Assembly: GCA_947089145.1 (NCBI GenBank)
Contig: CAMUJH010000008.1
Span: 1-64,000 of the forward strand
From: an uncultured Hungatella sp.
GTDB taxonomy: Bacteria > Bacillota > Clostridia > Lachnospirales > Lachnospiraceae
Length of the DNA: 64,000 bases
Direction of reading: 5' to 3'
Below are positions 1-8,842 of this stretch, one piece after another. The notes under the pieces are model-generated. The model made no database searches. It saw only the letters and a program-made list of their open reading frames with translations, and was not told the origin of the DNA. Every line of letters starts with the position of its first letter. Position 1 is the stretch's first letter. The translations under genes and the position numbers were made by a program.

Positions 1-56
1 GGTAGAGCACTTGACTTTTAATCAAGTTGTCCCGGGTTCGAACCCCGGCACGCTCA
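1..56 (+). tRNA. tRNA-Lys (UUU), 5' end cut by window
   Basis: The window opens inside the D arm. The anticodon stem CTTGA/TCAAG encloses loop CTTTTAA, giving anticodon TTT (Lys). A five-base variable loop follows, then the T arm CCGGG-TTCGAAC-CCCGG, the 3' acceptor strand CACGCTC and discriminator A at 56. CCA is not encoded. The 5' acceptor strand and part of the D arm lie outside the window. Confidence 0.93.
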
Positions 57-62
57 TGGAAG

Positions 63-87
63 AATCCAGTTTTGCTGGATTTTTTTA
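63..87 (+). terminator. Rho-independent terminator of the tRNA-Lys gene
   Basis: AATCCAG (63-69) pairs with CTGGATT (75-81) over a five-base loop and is followed by a run of T. It lies seven bases after the tRNA end. Confidence 0.85.
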
Positions 88-104
88 TTTCAATATTTTG
101 TCTT

Positions 105-158
105 CGAAGAAAAATAGGCTGTACAAACCCAGTATGTGAATACCGCATTTGTACAGCC
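105..158 (-). terminator. Terminator of the metallo-beta-lactamase-fold gene
   Basis: A perfect 11-bp inverted repeat (117-127 with 148-158) lies just past the stop codon of the minus-strand hydrolase. Read on the minus strand it is followed by TATTTTTC. Confidence 0.75.
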
Positions 159-181
159 CCTGTTCTTTTAGGATTTAATCA

Positions 182-1267
182 TCATGGCCTGCAGTTTCCG
201 CAGGGGCTATATCCCTGAGCAATCAGAGAATCCCTGCTTTCAGTAGTAGTTTTTTTATTTTTTTCTTTCATCTGCTTTACACTATTGCAGTCAGGATAGT
301 GTATTTTTTTTGTGGATGTATTTAGAATGTATTCTGTGCCTATGGTGGCCTGATTGGCAGTTACATTAGAACTCTGTTTTTCAGTACCCTGCTTTTGAGG
401 CTGTATCGGTTTATCATTAATATCTCCGGCGCTGTAATCGTTACAAGGATCTGTATTCCAGGTAATGGAAGTTCCGTCAGTAGATGCTATAATAGTTCCC
501 TGTTTGTCGGTGCGAAGCAGCTGGATTTCCATATCCTGGAGTTTTTCCATGGATTCTATGTGCGGATGTCCGTATGTATTGCCCGTTCCGCAAGAGAGAA
601 TGGCATATTCCGGGGTGGCTTTTTGTAAAAGTTCCCAGCTGGTAGAGGTGCCGCTTCCATGATGCCCCATAATATATACATCACTTTCCAGTTCCAGATT
701 GGTTTTGCACATTTCTTTTTCACTGTCAGATTCAGCATCACCTGTTATGAGGAAGCTGCTGTCCCCATCTGTAATGCGAATGCCAATAGAATAATTGTTG
801 GGGTCAGAATATTTATCTCCTGTTGGAGAAAGAATCTGGAAGGATGCATCACCTAATTGATAAGTTGTACCGACCTGAGGCTGTTTTCTGTCAATGGCTT
901 TTGTTTCTATTACAGATTGAAAAGAATTGAACACTCTTGTGTCTGCAGCATAATCCGGACTGAATACTTGTTTGACCGGAAATACATTGAGAGCGCCCAC
1001 AACGCCGTTTAAATGATCTGCGTCATAGTGGCTGGCAATGACATAGTCCAGGGAATTAACTTTCTCTTCTTTCAGATAAGATACCACAAAACTGGACTTA
1101 TCTCTGTCCCCTCCATCATAAAGCATATAATGTCCATGGGATTCTACAAGGACAGACAAACCCTGTCCCACATCCAGAACATGGATCTCAGTCTGGGCAA
1201 ATACAGGGGTGACAGCCAGGCCGGACATGACGGCAATGGATAAAGCGTATTTCAGCAGTCGCTTCAT
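182..1267 (-). CDS. Secreted metallo-beta-lactamase-fold hydrolase (ComEC/Rec2-like domain) with C-terminal Cys motif
   Basis: The 361-residue protein starts at the ATG at 1267, which has an AAAGGAA ribosome site. A longer in-frame extension upstream lacks one. Residues 1-24 form a signal peptide ending VFA. The MBL core follows: LDVGQG, then the metal-binding HYDADH motif, a GDA segment and a MGHHGSG segment, as in the nuclease-like domain of ComEC and in stand-alone relatives. The tail carries an H-x3-C element and a GYSPCGNC end, a small Cys motif often found after such domains that may bind metal. It probably hydrolyses a phosphodiester outside the membrane. The substrate cannot be told. 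No competence genes are adjacent. Confidence 0.8.
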   Translation of the reverse strand: MKRLLKYALSIAVMSGLAVTPVFAQTEIHVLDVGQGLSVLVESHGHYMLYDGGDRDKSSFVVSYLKEEKVNSLDYVIASHYDADHLNGVVGALNVFPVKQVFSPDYAADTRVFNSFQSVIETKAIDRKQPQVGTTYQLGDASFQILSPTGDKYSDPNNYSIGIRITDGDSSFLITGDAESDSEKEMCKTNLELESDVYIMGHHGSGTSTSWELLQKATPEYAILSCGTGNTYGHPHIESMEKLQDMEIQLLRTDKQGTIIASTDGTSITWNTDPCNDYSAGDINDKPIQPQKQGTEKQSSNVTANQATIGTEYILNTSTKKIHYPDCNSVKQMKEKNKKTTTESRDSLIAQGYSPCGNCRP

Positions 1268-1355
1268 AGAATGATGTTCCTTTCTGTATATTGGTGGTGA
1301 ATAGTCTGTAATTTTTTTATGCGTAACAGATCCGATCCTGTTCGGACTGATAATT

Positions 1356-1586
1356 TTATTCATCAAAATTCACAATCACATAATAACCCCGGTCATTATG
1401 CTTTATTTCTTTGACAATGCCATGGTCAGACTTTAAACGGTCACGGCCCTTATAGCAGGCTGACATGGCGACTGCAGGTTCGATAATATAACTGCATCCG
1501 CTGAGAGCTTCATGCTCCGTGATTTCTACTGCCTGTCCGGCCTCCACCAATCCAGGACGTTCCATTTTAAATTCAATTTCTCTCAT
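1356..1586 (-). CDS. Small conserved-looking hypothetical protein, 76 aa
   Basis: The ATG at 1586 is preceded by ACGGAG at suitable spacing. The protein is mixed charged and beta-rich, with no signal peptide or membrane segment and single cysteines in SGCSY and SACYKG. It ends in a charged KEIKHNDRGYYVIVNF stretch. It lies 88 bases upstream of the secreted hydrolase on the same strand and could share its transcript. I do not recognise the family, and the neighbours do not reveal a function. Confidence 0.55.
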   Translation of the reverse strand: MREIEFKMERPGLVEAGQAVEITEHEALSGCSYIIEPAVAMSACYKGRDRLKSDHGIVKEIKHNDRGYYVIVNFDE

Positions 1587-1663
1587 AAAAGACTCCGTTT
1601 TAAAGGTAATTTATTCATTTGTATTATTATAGAAAAATAATAGAAGATTGTAAATATAAATTT

Positions 1664-1693
1664 TTGACCGTATAAATGGTTGTGTGTTAAAAT
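1664..1693 (+). promoter_or_regulatory. Candidate sigma-A promoter of the decarboxylase-tmk unit
   Basis: TTGACC (1664-1669) and TAAAAT (1688-1693) are separated by 18 bases. They lie about 195 bases before the decarboxylase start, between divergent genes. Confidence 0.55.
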
Positions 1694-1888
1694 GCTACTA
1701 TAAAAGTAGCGAATCCTTACGGTAGGTCTGCGCATATGCTCCACTGACCGTATGGCGCGAAAATGCCCGCTTTTGGCATTTTGGGTGCATACCCAGCCGG
1801 GCGTATCGGGGGTTATGTTTATAGCTGATAATCTCAAATGGCATGCGGAGAAATTACTGCGAAAGGCAAGATAAAGAGGAGTATGTCA
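1694..1888 (+). promoter_or_regulatory. Structured 5' leader of the PLP decarboxylase gene
   Basis: This stretch has no convincing gene. It holds several hairpins in series: GCTACT/AGTAGC (1694-1710), TACGGT/ACCGTA (1718-1752, with a GCATATGC palindrome inside), AAAATGCC/GGCATTTT (1760-1782) and GGGT/ACCC (1783-1794). The density of paired segments after a plausible promoter suggests a regulatory leader or a degenerate palindromic repeat. No known riboswitch class was recognised. Confidence 0.45.
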
Positions 1889-3382
1889 ATGAATAAGAGT
1901 AAACGGAACACAGAGCCTCATTTGTATGAAGAATTAAAGAGATATAGCCGTAAGGATTTCTATCCATTTCATATGCCTGGCCATAAGAGACAATTGTCCA
2001 TCGGGCCGGCGGTTCATTTCCCTAACCCGTATGCTTTGGATATCACAGAAATAGAAGGATTTGATAATCTCCACCATGCTGAGGGGATTATCAGGGATTC
2101 TATGGAATGGGCGGCTTCTGTGTATGGGGCAGATAAAACATATTATCTTGTAAATGGAAGCAGCAGCGGAATTTTAAGTGCGGTAAGCAGTGTTGCAGGC
2201 AAATCCGGGGCGATTCTTATGAGCCGGAATTGCCATAAGGCAGTTTATCATGGGGTTTTCCTCAATCAGATGAAATCCAGGTATGTTTATCCACAATTTA
2301 TGGAGGAATATGGGGTGCAATGTGGATTAAGCCCTTGGAAGATCGAGAAAATGTTGAAAAGATTTCAGGATATTTCGGCTGTATTTGTTGTTTCTCCTAC
2401 TTATGATGGGATTGTATCAGATATTGGAGCTATTGGAAGCATATGTCACAGATATGGAATTCCCCTGATCGTAGATGAGGCCCATGGAGCGCATTTTAGG
2501 TACAGCGATGTATTTCCAGTGTCCGCCCTGGATTTGGGGGCGGATGTGGTGATTCAGAGCGTTCACAAGACATTGCCTTGTTTTACCCAGTCAGCCATTC
2601 TCCACATAAAAGAAGGGTATGTGGACAGGGAAAGGATTGAGCGGTTTCTTCAGATTTATCAGAGCAGCAGTCCTTCCTACATTCTGATGGCGGGGATTGA
2701 ACAGGGAATAAGGTGGATGGACGGGGATGGGCAGGAAAGGATAAAGGAATTTTCCCGGGAACTGGTTGCCATACGGCGGGAACTTGAGGGTATGAGGCAC
2801 TTGCGGCTTCTTGGGAGAAACGTAGTGGGAACCAGGGATATTTTTGATTTGGATATTTCTAAAATCATTGTCTCTGCAAGAGGCACAAATATAAGCGGAG
2901 TACAGCTGTGCAAAAAACTGCGGCGAAAATATGGCCTTGAGCTGGAAATGTGTACAGAGTATTACGTGACAGCGATTACTACGGTAATGGATACAAAAGA
3001 GGGGCTAAGAAGGCTAAGGGACGGACTGATGGAGATTGATGCAGGTCTGGCTGGAAATGAGAGAGAGGATGCAGATCAGGAAAGCGGCGGCTGTGAGAAG
3101 AAGTGGGAATTGGAGTTAGAACAGGTGATGACAGTTTATGAGGCGTGGGAGGGGGAAAAGGAACAGGCCGTATTGGAGGAATGTGAGGGGAAAATTAGCG
3201 GGGAATTTGTGTATCTGTATCCGCCTGGGATTCCCATCGTGGTTCCGGGGGAGAGGATTACCGGAAAAGTTTTAGAGGAGATTTTACGGTACAGGCGGCT
3301 TGGGCTTTTGGTGCAGGGATTAAAGGATAGAGAAAATAAGATAATGGAGGTAGTCAGAAATGGGAAAATTAATTGTGATTGA
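1889..3382 (+). CDS. Orn/Lys/Arg decarboxylase-family PLP enzyme (YaaO/SpeA-like)
   Basis: This is a fold-type I PLP enzyme of about 497 residues. PFHMPGHKR near the N-terminus, the VDEAHGAHF segment and the Schiff-base lysine in SVHKTLPC are hallmarks of the short, wing-less basic amino acid decarboxylases. The C-terminal domain ends with the family's YPPGIPIVVPGE motif. The start is the ATG at 1889, seven bases after AGAGGAG. ATG 1883 lies too close and ATG 1838 has no ribosome site. The gene overlaps tmk by 23 bases, and the decarboxylase-tmk-holB-ricT order matches Bacillus yaaO onward. The likely substrate is arginine or lysine, for polyamine supply, but this cannot be settled from sequence. 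Confidence 0.85.
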   Translation: MNKSKRNTEPHLYEELKRYSRKDFYPFHMPGHKRQLSIGPAVHFPNPYALDITEIEGFDNLHHAEGIIRDSMEWAASVYGADKTYYLVNGSSSGILSAVSSVAGKSGAILMSRNCHKAVYHGVFLNQMKSRYVYPQFMEEYGVQCGLSPWKIEKMLKRFQDISAVFVVSPTYDGIVSDIGAIGSICHRYGIPLIVDEAHGAHFRYSDVFPVSALDLGADVVIQSVHKTLPCFTQSAILHIKEGYVDRERIERFLQIYQSSSPSYILMAGIEQGIRWMDGDGQERIKEFSRELVAIRRELEGMRHLRLLGRNVVGTRDIFDLDISKIIVSARGTNISGVQLCKKLRRKYGLELEMCTEYYVTAITTVMDTKEGLRRLRDGLMEIDAGLAGNEREDADQESGGCEKKWELELEQVMTVYEAWEGEKEQAVLEECEGKISGEFVYLYPPGIPIVVPGERITGKVLEEILRYRRLGLLVQGLKDRENKIMEVVRNGKINCD

Positions 3383-4064
3383 GGGAAGTGACGGAAGCGG
3401 AAAGGCTACTCAGACAAAGCTTCTTTTTGATTTTTTAAAGGGACAGGGGAGAAAGGTAAGGATGGTTTCTTACCCTGATTATGACAGCCCATCGTCTTCT
3501 TTGGTGAAAATGTATTTAGGAAGTCAGTTTGGCCATGATCCTTATGGCGTCAATGCTTATGTGACAGCTTCCTTTTTTGCAGTGGATCGTTTTGCCTCTT
3601 ATCTTAAAAATTGGAAGAGCTTTTATGAGTCATCAGAGGATGCAGTCGTAATCTGCGATCGATATGTGACCAGCAATATGCTGCATCAGACTTCAAAGCT
3701 GGGATCGTTGGAGGAAAAAGAGGCGTTTTTGGACTGGGAGTATGATTTTGAGTTTGTAAAAGGCGGGCTTCCGGTTCCTGATTTGGTACTTTTTCTGGAT
3801 GTTTTACCGGATACTGCATTTCGGATGATGAAAGGCAGGGAAAATAAGATTACTCATAAATCTGAAAAAGATATTCATGAGTCTAACCGGGACTTTTTAG
3901 TTAGATCTTATGAGAACAGCATTCTTGTTGGGAAGAAGTATGGATGGAGGAATATACAATGCTGTGATGATAAGGGAAACATGGAGTCTGTTGAGGTGAT
4001 TCATAACAGGATTCAGAAGGTGATCTTGGAGAAATGGCCGTTGATGGTTCCTTGTAATCTGTGA
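3360..4064 (+). CDS. tmk: dTMP kinase
   Basis: The 234-residue enzyme phosphorylates dTMP to dTDP for DNA synthesis. The P-loop GSDGSGKATQ is at residues 9-18. A DRY motif (CDRYVTSN) and a DLVLFLDV strand follow. It begins inside the end of the decarboxylase gene, with GGAGG nine bases upstream, so the two are translationally coupled. It is somewhat longer than the 205-215 residues common in the family, with extra sequence around the EYDFEFVKGGLPVPD segment. The position before holB is the usual Firmicute arrangement. Confidence 0.9.
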   Translation: MGKLIVIEGSDGSGKATQTKLLFDFLKGQGRKVRMVSYPDYDSPSSSLVKMYLGSQFGHDPYGVNAYVTASFFAVDRFASYLKNWKSFYESSEDAVVICDRYVTSNMLHQTSKLGSLEEKEAFLDWEYDFEFVKGGLPVPDLVLFLDVLPDTAFRMMKGRENKITHKSEKDIHESNRDFLVRSYENSILVGKKYGWRNIQCCDDKGNMESVEVIHNRIQKVILEKWPLMVPCNL

Positions 4065-4149
4065 GAAAATCATCTGTAATTTAGATGACAGAGTATAGGG
4101 AGAAGAAAAAAACGGCTTTAAATTGTTTGACAGAGGAAATATAAGGTAT

Positions 4150-4177
4150 TTGAATTGAAAAGGTTTCATGATATAAT
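4150..4177 (+). promoter_or_regulatory. Candidate promoter for holB-ricT-trmN6-rsmI
   Basis: TTGAAT (4150-4155) and a perfect TATAAT (4172-4177) are spaced 16 bases apart in the 234-base gap after tmk, about 120 bases before holB. Confidence 0.6.
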
Positions 4178-4298
4178 TAAGAGACGTATCACTTGTCCGC
4201 AGCATGGAAACTATGAACGAGGTACAATAGAAATCAGTAATTGATCGATGCAATACGGCAATGTGTGCAGCACAAAATGAAAAACGGAGGAAATTGCC

Positions 4299-5288
4299 AT
4301 GCCAGGCTTTCAGGATATTCAAGGCCAGGATCATATAAAGATTCATTTTAAAAAAGCGGTTGAGAACAATAAAGTGTCTCATGCCTATATTTTATCAGGG
4401 GAGGCAGGGACAGGCCGGAAGTCTCTGGCGAATGCATTTGCGCTGTCGCTTTTGTGTGAAAAGGGCGGTGCGAATCCATGCCTGTCCTGCCACGGCTGTA
4501 AACAGGTGCTGTCAGGCAATCATCCAGATTTAATTTATGTTACCCATGAAAAGCCTGCAAGCATAGGCGTGGACGATATCAGGGCGCAGATCAATGATAC
4601 CATTATGATTCGGCCGTACAGCGGGAATTATAAGATTTATATTGTGGATGAGGCAGAGAAAATGACTGTGCAGGCTCAAAATGCTTTGCTTAAGACCATA
4701 GAGGAGCCGCCCAAATATGCAGTAATGATTCTTATTACGAGCAATCCGGACGGATTTTTGCCTACCATTCTTTCCAGATGCGTCCAGCTGAAAATGAAGC
4801 CTTTAAGGGATTCTGTAATTCGGGATTTTTTGACGGATAATATGGCGGTTCCGGAAATCAAGGCGGATGTTTATGCGGCGTTTGCCAGAGGAAATCTGGG
4901 GAGGGCTATGAAGATTGCCCAGTCAGAGGATTTCCAGCATCTGTATGATGGGCTTTTGTATCTGCTGAAAAATATTCGGGATATGGATATATCCATGTTG
5001 TTAAGTTACATTAAAAGAATGAAGGAAGAGGATGCGGATCTTTTTGAGTGCCTGGATTTTATGCAGATATGGTACCGTGACGTTTTAATGTTTAAGGTGA
5101 CTAAGGATGCCAATCTGCTGATTTTTAAGGATGAATACAGCGCTATCAATGAGTTGAGCCAGAAAACAGGCTATGATGGTTTTGAAAATATTCTGCAGGC
5201 TATTGACAAAGCCAAGGTGCGTCTGGAGGCTAATGTGAATATGGAGCTTGCATTGGAACTGATGTTTTTGACAATGAAAGAAAATTAG
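4299..5288 (+). CDS. holB: DNA polymerase III delta' subunit (clamp-loader)
   Basis: This 329-residue AAA+ protein belongs to the clamp loader that places the beta clamp on DNA. Visible features are the Walker A-like GEAGTGRKS, a zinc module of closely spaced cysteines (CEKGGANPCLSCHGC), the Walker B region IVDEAEKM, the LLKTIEEPP motif and the SRC arginine-finger motif. The start has a GGAGG site. The Walker A region departs from GKT/S (GRKS), as expected for a delta' subunit that is not the main ATPase. It is followed by ricT as in Bacillus. Confidence 0.93.
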   Translation: MPGFQDIQGQDHIKIHFKKAVENNKVSHAYILSGEAGTGRKSLANAFALSLLCEKGGANPCLSCHGCKQVLSGNHPDLIYVTHEKPASIGVDDIRAQINDTIMIRPYSGNYKIYIVDEAEKMTVQAQNALLKTIEEPPKYAVMILITSNPDGFLPTILSRCVQLKMKPLRDSVIRDFLTDNMAVPEIKADVYAAFARGNLGRAMKIAQSEDFQHLYDGLLYLLKNIRDMDISMLLSYIKRMKEEDADLFECLDFMQIWYRDVLMFKVTKDANLLIFKDEYSAINELSQKTGYDGFENILQAIDKAKVRLEANVNMELALELMFLTMKEN

Positions 5289-5322
5289 TTTTGCTGAAAA
5301 GAAGAGAGGAATTAAAATCAGA

Positions 5323-6234
5323 ATGATAGATGTGATTGGGGTCAGATTCAGGAATGCGGGGAAAATATATTATTTTGCCCCTGGGAACTATGAAATTGAG
5401 GCCGGACAGCATGTAATTGTGGAGACGGCCAGGGGGATTGAGTACGGATATGTGGTTCTGGGATGCAGACAGGTGGAGGAGTCCAAGGTGATTCAGCCGT
5501 TGAAGTCAGTTATCCGCATGGCGTCAAAAGAGGATGAGGAGATTGAAGCTTCCAATAAGAGAAAGGAAAAGGAAGCGTTTAAAATCTGCCTGGAAAAGAT
5601 CAGGAAGCATCAGCTGGAGATGAAGCTTATTGACGTGGAGTACACGTTTGACAATAATAAGATTTTGTTTTATTTTACAGCAGACGGGCGGATAGATTTT
5701 AGGGAGCTGGTGAAGGATCTGGCGGCTGTATTTAAGACAAGGATTGAGCTTCGGCAGGTAGGTGTGCGGGATGAGACGAAGATTCTGGGAGGAGTGGGGA
5801 TCTGCGGACGGCCTTTGTGCTGCCATTCCTATTTGTCAGAGTTTATTCCCGTGTCAATAAAGATGGCTAAGGAGCAGAATCTTTCTCTGAATCCCACTAA
5901 GATTTCCGGCGTGTGCGGGCGGCTGATGTGCTGTCTGAAAAATGAGGAAGAGACGTATGAGTACTTAAACAGCAAGCTTCCGGGGATTGGAGACTATGTG
6001 ACTACAGATGATAATCTCCGGGGAGAGGTTCACAGTGTCAATGTGCTGCGGCAGCTGGTTAAGGTTGTGGTGACAGTTGACAAGGACGAGAAGGAGATTC
6101 GGGAATACAAGGTAGAGCAGCTTCGGTTTAAGCCAAGAAAGAAAAAAGAGAAGGTTCATGTTCAGGATGATGAGCTGAAGAAGCTGGAAGCTTTGGAGAA
6201 GAGGGACAGGAAGTCTAAGCTGGGGGAAGGATGA
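5323..6234 (+). CDS. ricT: RicT/YaaT PSP1-domain protein (Y-complex subunit)
   Basis: This 303-residue PSP1-domain protein has two paired cysteine motifs, CGRPLCC and CGRLMCC. In the Bacillus Ric (Y) complex such cysteines hold an iron-sulfur cluster, and the complex assists RNase Y in mRNA maturation. The C-terminus is a highly charged Lys/Glu tail. It follows holB by 34 bases and overlaps trmN6 by ATGA (6231-6234), so expression is coupled. The partners RicA and RicF are not in this window. Confidence 0.88.
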   Translation: MIDVIGVRFRNAGKIYYFAPGNYEIEAGQHVIVETARGIEYGYVVLGCRQVEESKVIQPLKSVIRMASKEDEEIEASNKRKEKEAFKICLEKIRKHQLEMKLIDVEYTFDNNKILFYFTADGRIDFRELVKDLAAVFKTRIELRQVGVRDETKILGGVGICGRPLCCHSYLSEFIPVSIKMAKEQNLSLNPTKISGVCGRLMCCLKNEEETYEYLNSKLPGIGDYVTTDDNLRGEVHSVNVLRQLVKVVVTVDKDEKEIREYKVEQLRFKPRKKKEKVHVQDDELKKLEALEKRDRKSKLGEG

Positions 6235-7040
6235 GTTTTCAGCAGTCAGCCGGCAGGCAGGTTCGTTTAATGGAAAAAATGCAGGGCGAAAGAACAAGAC
6301 AGCCACATATTGAATTAAAGGAAAATGAGCGGATTGATGACCTTCAGAGAAATGGGTATCGGATCATTCAAAACAGGGACAAATTCTGCTTTGGGATGGA
6401 CGCAGTGCTTTTGTCCGGTTTTGCCCAGGTAAAGCCTGGAGAACGGGTTATTGATCTGGGAACCGGGACTGGGATTATACCGATTTTGCTGGAGGCAAAG
6501 TATGATGGGGAACATTACACAGGGCTTGAGATTCAGGAAGATATGGCGGAGATGGCGGCCAGAAGCGTACGGCTTAATGGCCTGGAGGAAAAGATTGAGA
6601 TCGTGAAGGGGGATATCTGCAGGGCCAGGGATCTGTTCGGGCTGGCTGTGTTTGACGTGGTGACCTGCAATCCCCCTTATATGAATGACGCCCACGGACT
6701 TAAAAATCCAAAACTGCCGAAGGCTATTGCCAGGCATGAGGTTCTGTGTACCCTGGAAGACGTGGTCAGGGAGGGAGCCGGGATATTAAAGCCGGGAGGA
6801 CGGTTTTTCATGGTGCACCGGCCGCATCGGCTGATTGAGATTATCTCTATGCTGGTTAAGTATAAGTTAGAGCCGAAGAGGATGAAGATGGTGCATCCTT
6901 TTGCAGATAAAGATGCCAATATGGTGCTGATCGAAGCGGTCAGAGGCGGGAAATCTATGATTAAAGTGGAAGCGCCTTTGGTGGTGTACAGGGATGCCGG
7001 GGTTTACACGGATGAGATTTATGAGGTCTATGGGTATTAG
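6231..7040 (+). CDS. trmN6: tRNA1(Val) (adenine37-N6)-methyltransferase-like protein
   Basis: This 269-residue class I SAM-dependent methyltransferase matches the YabB/TrmN6 group. DRFCFGMDAVLLS-like sequence precedes the SAM motif VIDLGTGTGIIPILL, and the catalytic NPPY motif is in VVTCNPPYMN. It modifies an adenine base, by family knowledge A37 of a tRNA. The start used overlaps the ricT stop (ATGA) and has a GGGGGAAGG site just upstream. An alternative ATG at 6270 would drop a poorly conserved 13-residue lead. Confidence 0.85.
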   Translation: MSFQQSAGRQVRLMEKMQGERTRQPHIELKENERIDDLQRNGYRIIQNRDKFCFGMDAVLLSGFAQVKPGERVIDLGTGTGIIPILLEAKYDGEHYTGLEIQEDMAEMAARSVRLNGLEEKIEIVKGDICRARDLFGLAVFDVVTCNPPYMNDAHGLKNPKLPKAIARHEVLCTLEDVVREGAGILKPGGRFFMVHRPHRLIEIISMLVKYKLEPKRMKMVHPFADKDANMVLIEAVRGGKSMIKVEAPLVVYRDAGVYTDEIYEVYGY

Positions 7041-7055
7041 GACAGGTAAAGGGAG

Positions 7056-7937
7056 ATGGCAGTGGAGCGGGATAATGGGATTGGAATGTTGTATTTGTGT
7101 GCGACCCCTATTGGGAACCTGGAAGATATCTCTTTTCGGGTTGTTCGGACATTAAAGGAAGTGGATTTGATTGCAGCGGAGGATACCAGGCACAGTATTA
7201 AGCTGCTGAACCATTTTGAGATAAAGACTCCTATGACCAGTTATCATGAGCATAATAAAGTTGACAAGGCCAGATATCTGGTGGAAAAGATGAAAGAAGG
7301 GGTTCATGTGGCCCTTGTAACGGACGCCGGGACTCCGGGGATCTCAGACCCCGGAGAGGAACTGGTAAAGCAGTGCTATGGGGCGGGAGTTCCCGTTACC
7401 TCTCTTCCCGGGCCGGCGGCCTGTATCACGGCTTTGACATTGTCCGGGATGAGTACCAGAAGGTTTTGCTTTGAGGCATTTCTGCCTTCGGATAAAAAGG
7501 AAAAGCAGAGAATTCTGGAGGAACTGAGGGAGGAAACCAGAACCATTATTTTGTATGAGGCGCCTCACCGGCTTGTCAGGACCCTGGAGGAGATCCGGGA
7601 GGTTCTCGGGGACAGAAGGATGACTTTGTGCCGGGAACTGACGAAAAAGTATGAGGAGGCGCAGCAGACTACGGTTGGAGAGGCCCTTGCAAGATATGAG
7701 TCGGAGGAACCTAAAGGCGAATGCGTTCTGGTGATAGAGGGAAAGAGTCTTCAGGAAAAAGAGGAAGAGAAAAAACAGGCTTGGGATGAAATGAGCATGG
7801 AAGATCATGTGGCTTATTATGAGAATCTGGGGATGGGACGGAAAGAAGCTATGCGGATGGCGGCTAAGGACAGGGGAATCCGCAGGAGGGACGTGTATCA
7901 GAAACTGATGGGAAAGCGGGAACAGCCCGGGGATTGA
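7056..7937 (+). CDS. rsmI: 16S rRNA (cytidine1402-2'-O)-methyltransferase
   Basis: This 293-residue tetrapyrrole-methylase-fold enzyme methylates the ribose of C1402 in 16S rRNA. The signature LYLCATPIGNLEDISFR is near the N-terminus. AAEDTRHSIKLL, VTDAGTPGISDPG and LPGPAACITAL follow. The ATG at 7056 sits directly behind GGTAAAGGGAG. The internal ATG at 7086 would give the more usual family N-terminus, so ten residues are uncertain. It follows trmN6 by 15 bases and appears to be the last gene of this translation/replication operon. Confidence 0.93.
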   Translation: MAVERDNGIGMLYLCATPIGNLEDISFRVVRTLKEVDLIAAEDTRHSIKLLNHFEIKTPMTSYHEHNKVDKARYLVEKMKEGVHVALVTDAGTPGISDPGEELVKQCYGAGVPVTSLPGPAACITALTLSGMSTRRFCFEAFLPSDKKEKQRILEELREETRTIILYEAPHRLVRTLEEIREVLGDRRMTLCRELTKKYEEAQQTTVGEALARYESEEPKGECVLVIEGKSLQEKEEEKKQAWDEMSMEDHVAYYENLGMGRKEAMRMAAKDRGIRRRDVYQKLMGKREQPGD

Positions 7938-7994
7938 GTATTCTGATAATTAGTGATAAAATAAAGTATATTATTTTATTCGGAGGAAAGATAG

Positions 7995-8810
7995 ATGAAA
8001 AAAGTGTTTTTTTCCATGGCTTTTACGTTATGTCTAACCGTTGTCTCTGCTTTTACTGCTATGGCGGCTGCTCCTTCAGGAGGAACATGGGTTAATGATT
8101 CTTCCGGATGGACATTTGTAAACAGGGACGGGACAACGCCTAATAATACATGGGAAATTATTAATGGGAAACTTTACTATTTTGACGAAACCGGACATAT
8201 TCTTATGAATACGACTACGCCGGACGGAAGTACCGTGGATGGAAGCGGTGCAAAGACAAAAGATGGGAAACATATCGTATACGATGGCGGTGAGAAGGAA
8301 CTGTTTCCTTTCTACCCTACTACAATTAAAGCAGAAGCCCCTACTCTTGCAGATACGGGACTTTCTGCTCAGGTAGGTGCATATGAAAAAGACATGGTGA
8401 AGGCTTTAGGCCAGATTCAGCCTTGCATGGGAATCTATGGGGAACCCAAGCTCTATACGTTTGAGAACTGCCCCAGTGTGGTTTTTCATATTGACAGCGC
8501 AACAAACAAGGATAGTTACTGTATTAATGCCAACGGTCCTTTTGCCGCATTTTTTACTTGCAGCGGAACAGATACGATTACCTGCGCTCAATTGGAAAAA
8601 GTACTTGGTGTAAAGATTACCATAGGCGCCGCCCTTTTTGAAGACAGGCATTATGCAACATTTACTTACAATGGACATGATTATTCTATTTTTTCCTGTA
8701 CCCATGAGGGAGTGTTTCAGGGAGACAGCGTGATTTCTGTACTTACCCATTATGATTGGAATAGAGAGGAAGGCTTTTTTGATGAAAGCGGCGCATGGAT
8801 TAGTCTTTAA
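7995..8810 (+). CDS. Secreted protein with cell-wall-binding repeats, C-terminal domain unknown
   Basis: The 271-residue protein begins with a clear signal peptide (MKKVFFSMAF..., cleavage near AMAAA). One or two degenerate choline-binding-type repeats follow at residues 31-75, with SGWTFVNRDG, NGKLYYFDETG and GHILMNT. The remaining 190 residues form a cysteine-containing globular part with aromatic and small residues that I do not recognise. The gene is followed after 32 bases by a second protein with the same surface repeats, so the two probably act together at the cell surface. GGAGGAAAG lies just upstream of the start. Confidence 0.75.
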   Translation: MKKVFFSMAFTLCLTVVSAFTAMAAAPSGGTWVNDSSGWTFVNRDGTTPNNTWEIINGKLYYFDETGHILMNTTTPDGSTVDGSGAKTKDGKHIVYDGGEKELFPFYPTTIKAEAPTLADTGLSAQVGAYEKDMVKALGQIQPCMGIYGEPKLYTFENCPSVVFHIDSATNKDSYCINANGPFAAFFTCSGTDTITCAQLEKVLGVKITIGAALFEDRHYATFTYNGHDYSIFSCTHEGVFQGDSVISVLTHYDWNREEGFFDESGAWISL

Positions 8811-8842
8811 AAATGATCTGATTAAGCAGGAGGAAGCGTAAA

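Noticed and set aside
1583..1837. Minus-strand 84-codon ORF in the decarboxylase leader
   Set aside because: It overlaps the small minus-strand gene's start and the hairpin-rich leader, with no ribosome site and no protein-like pattern.
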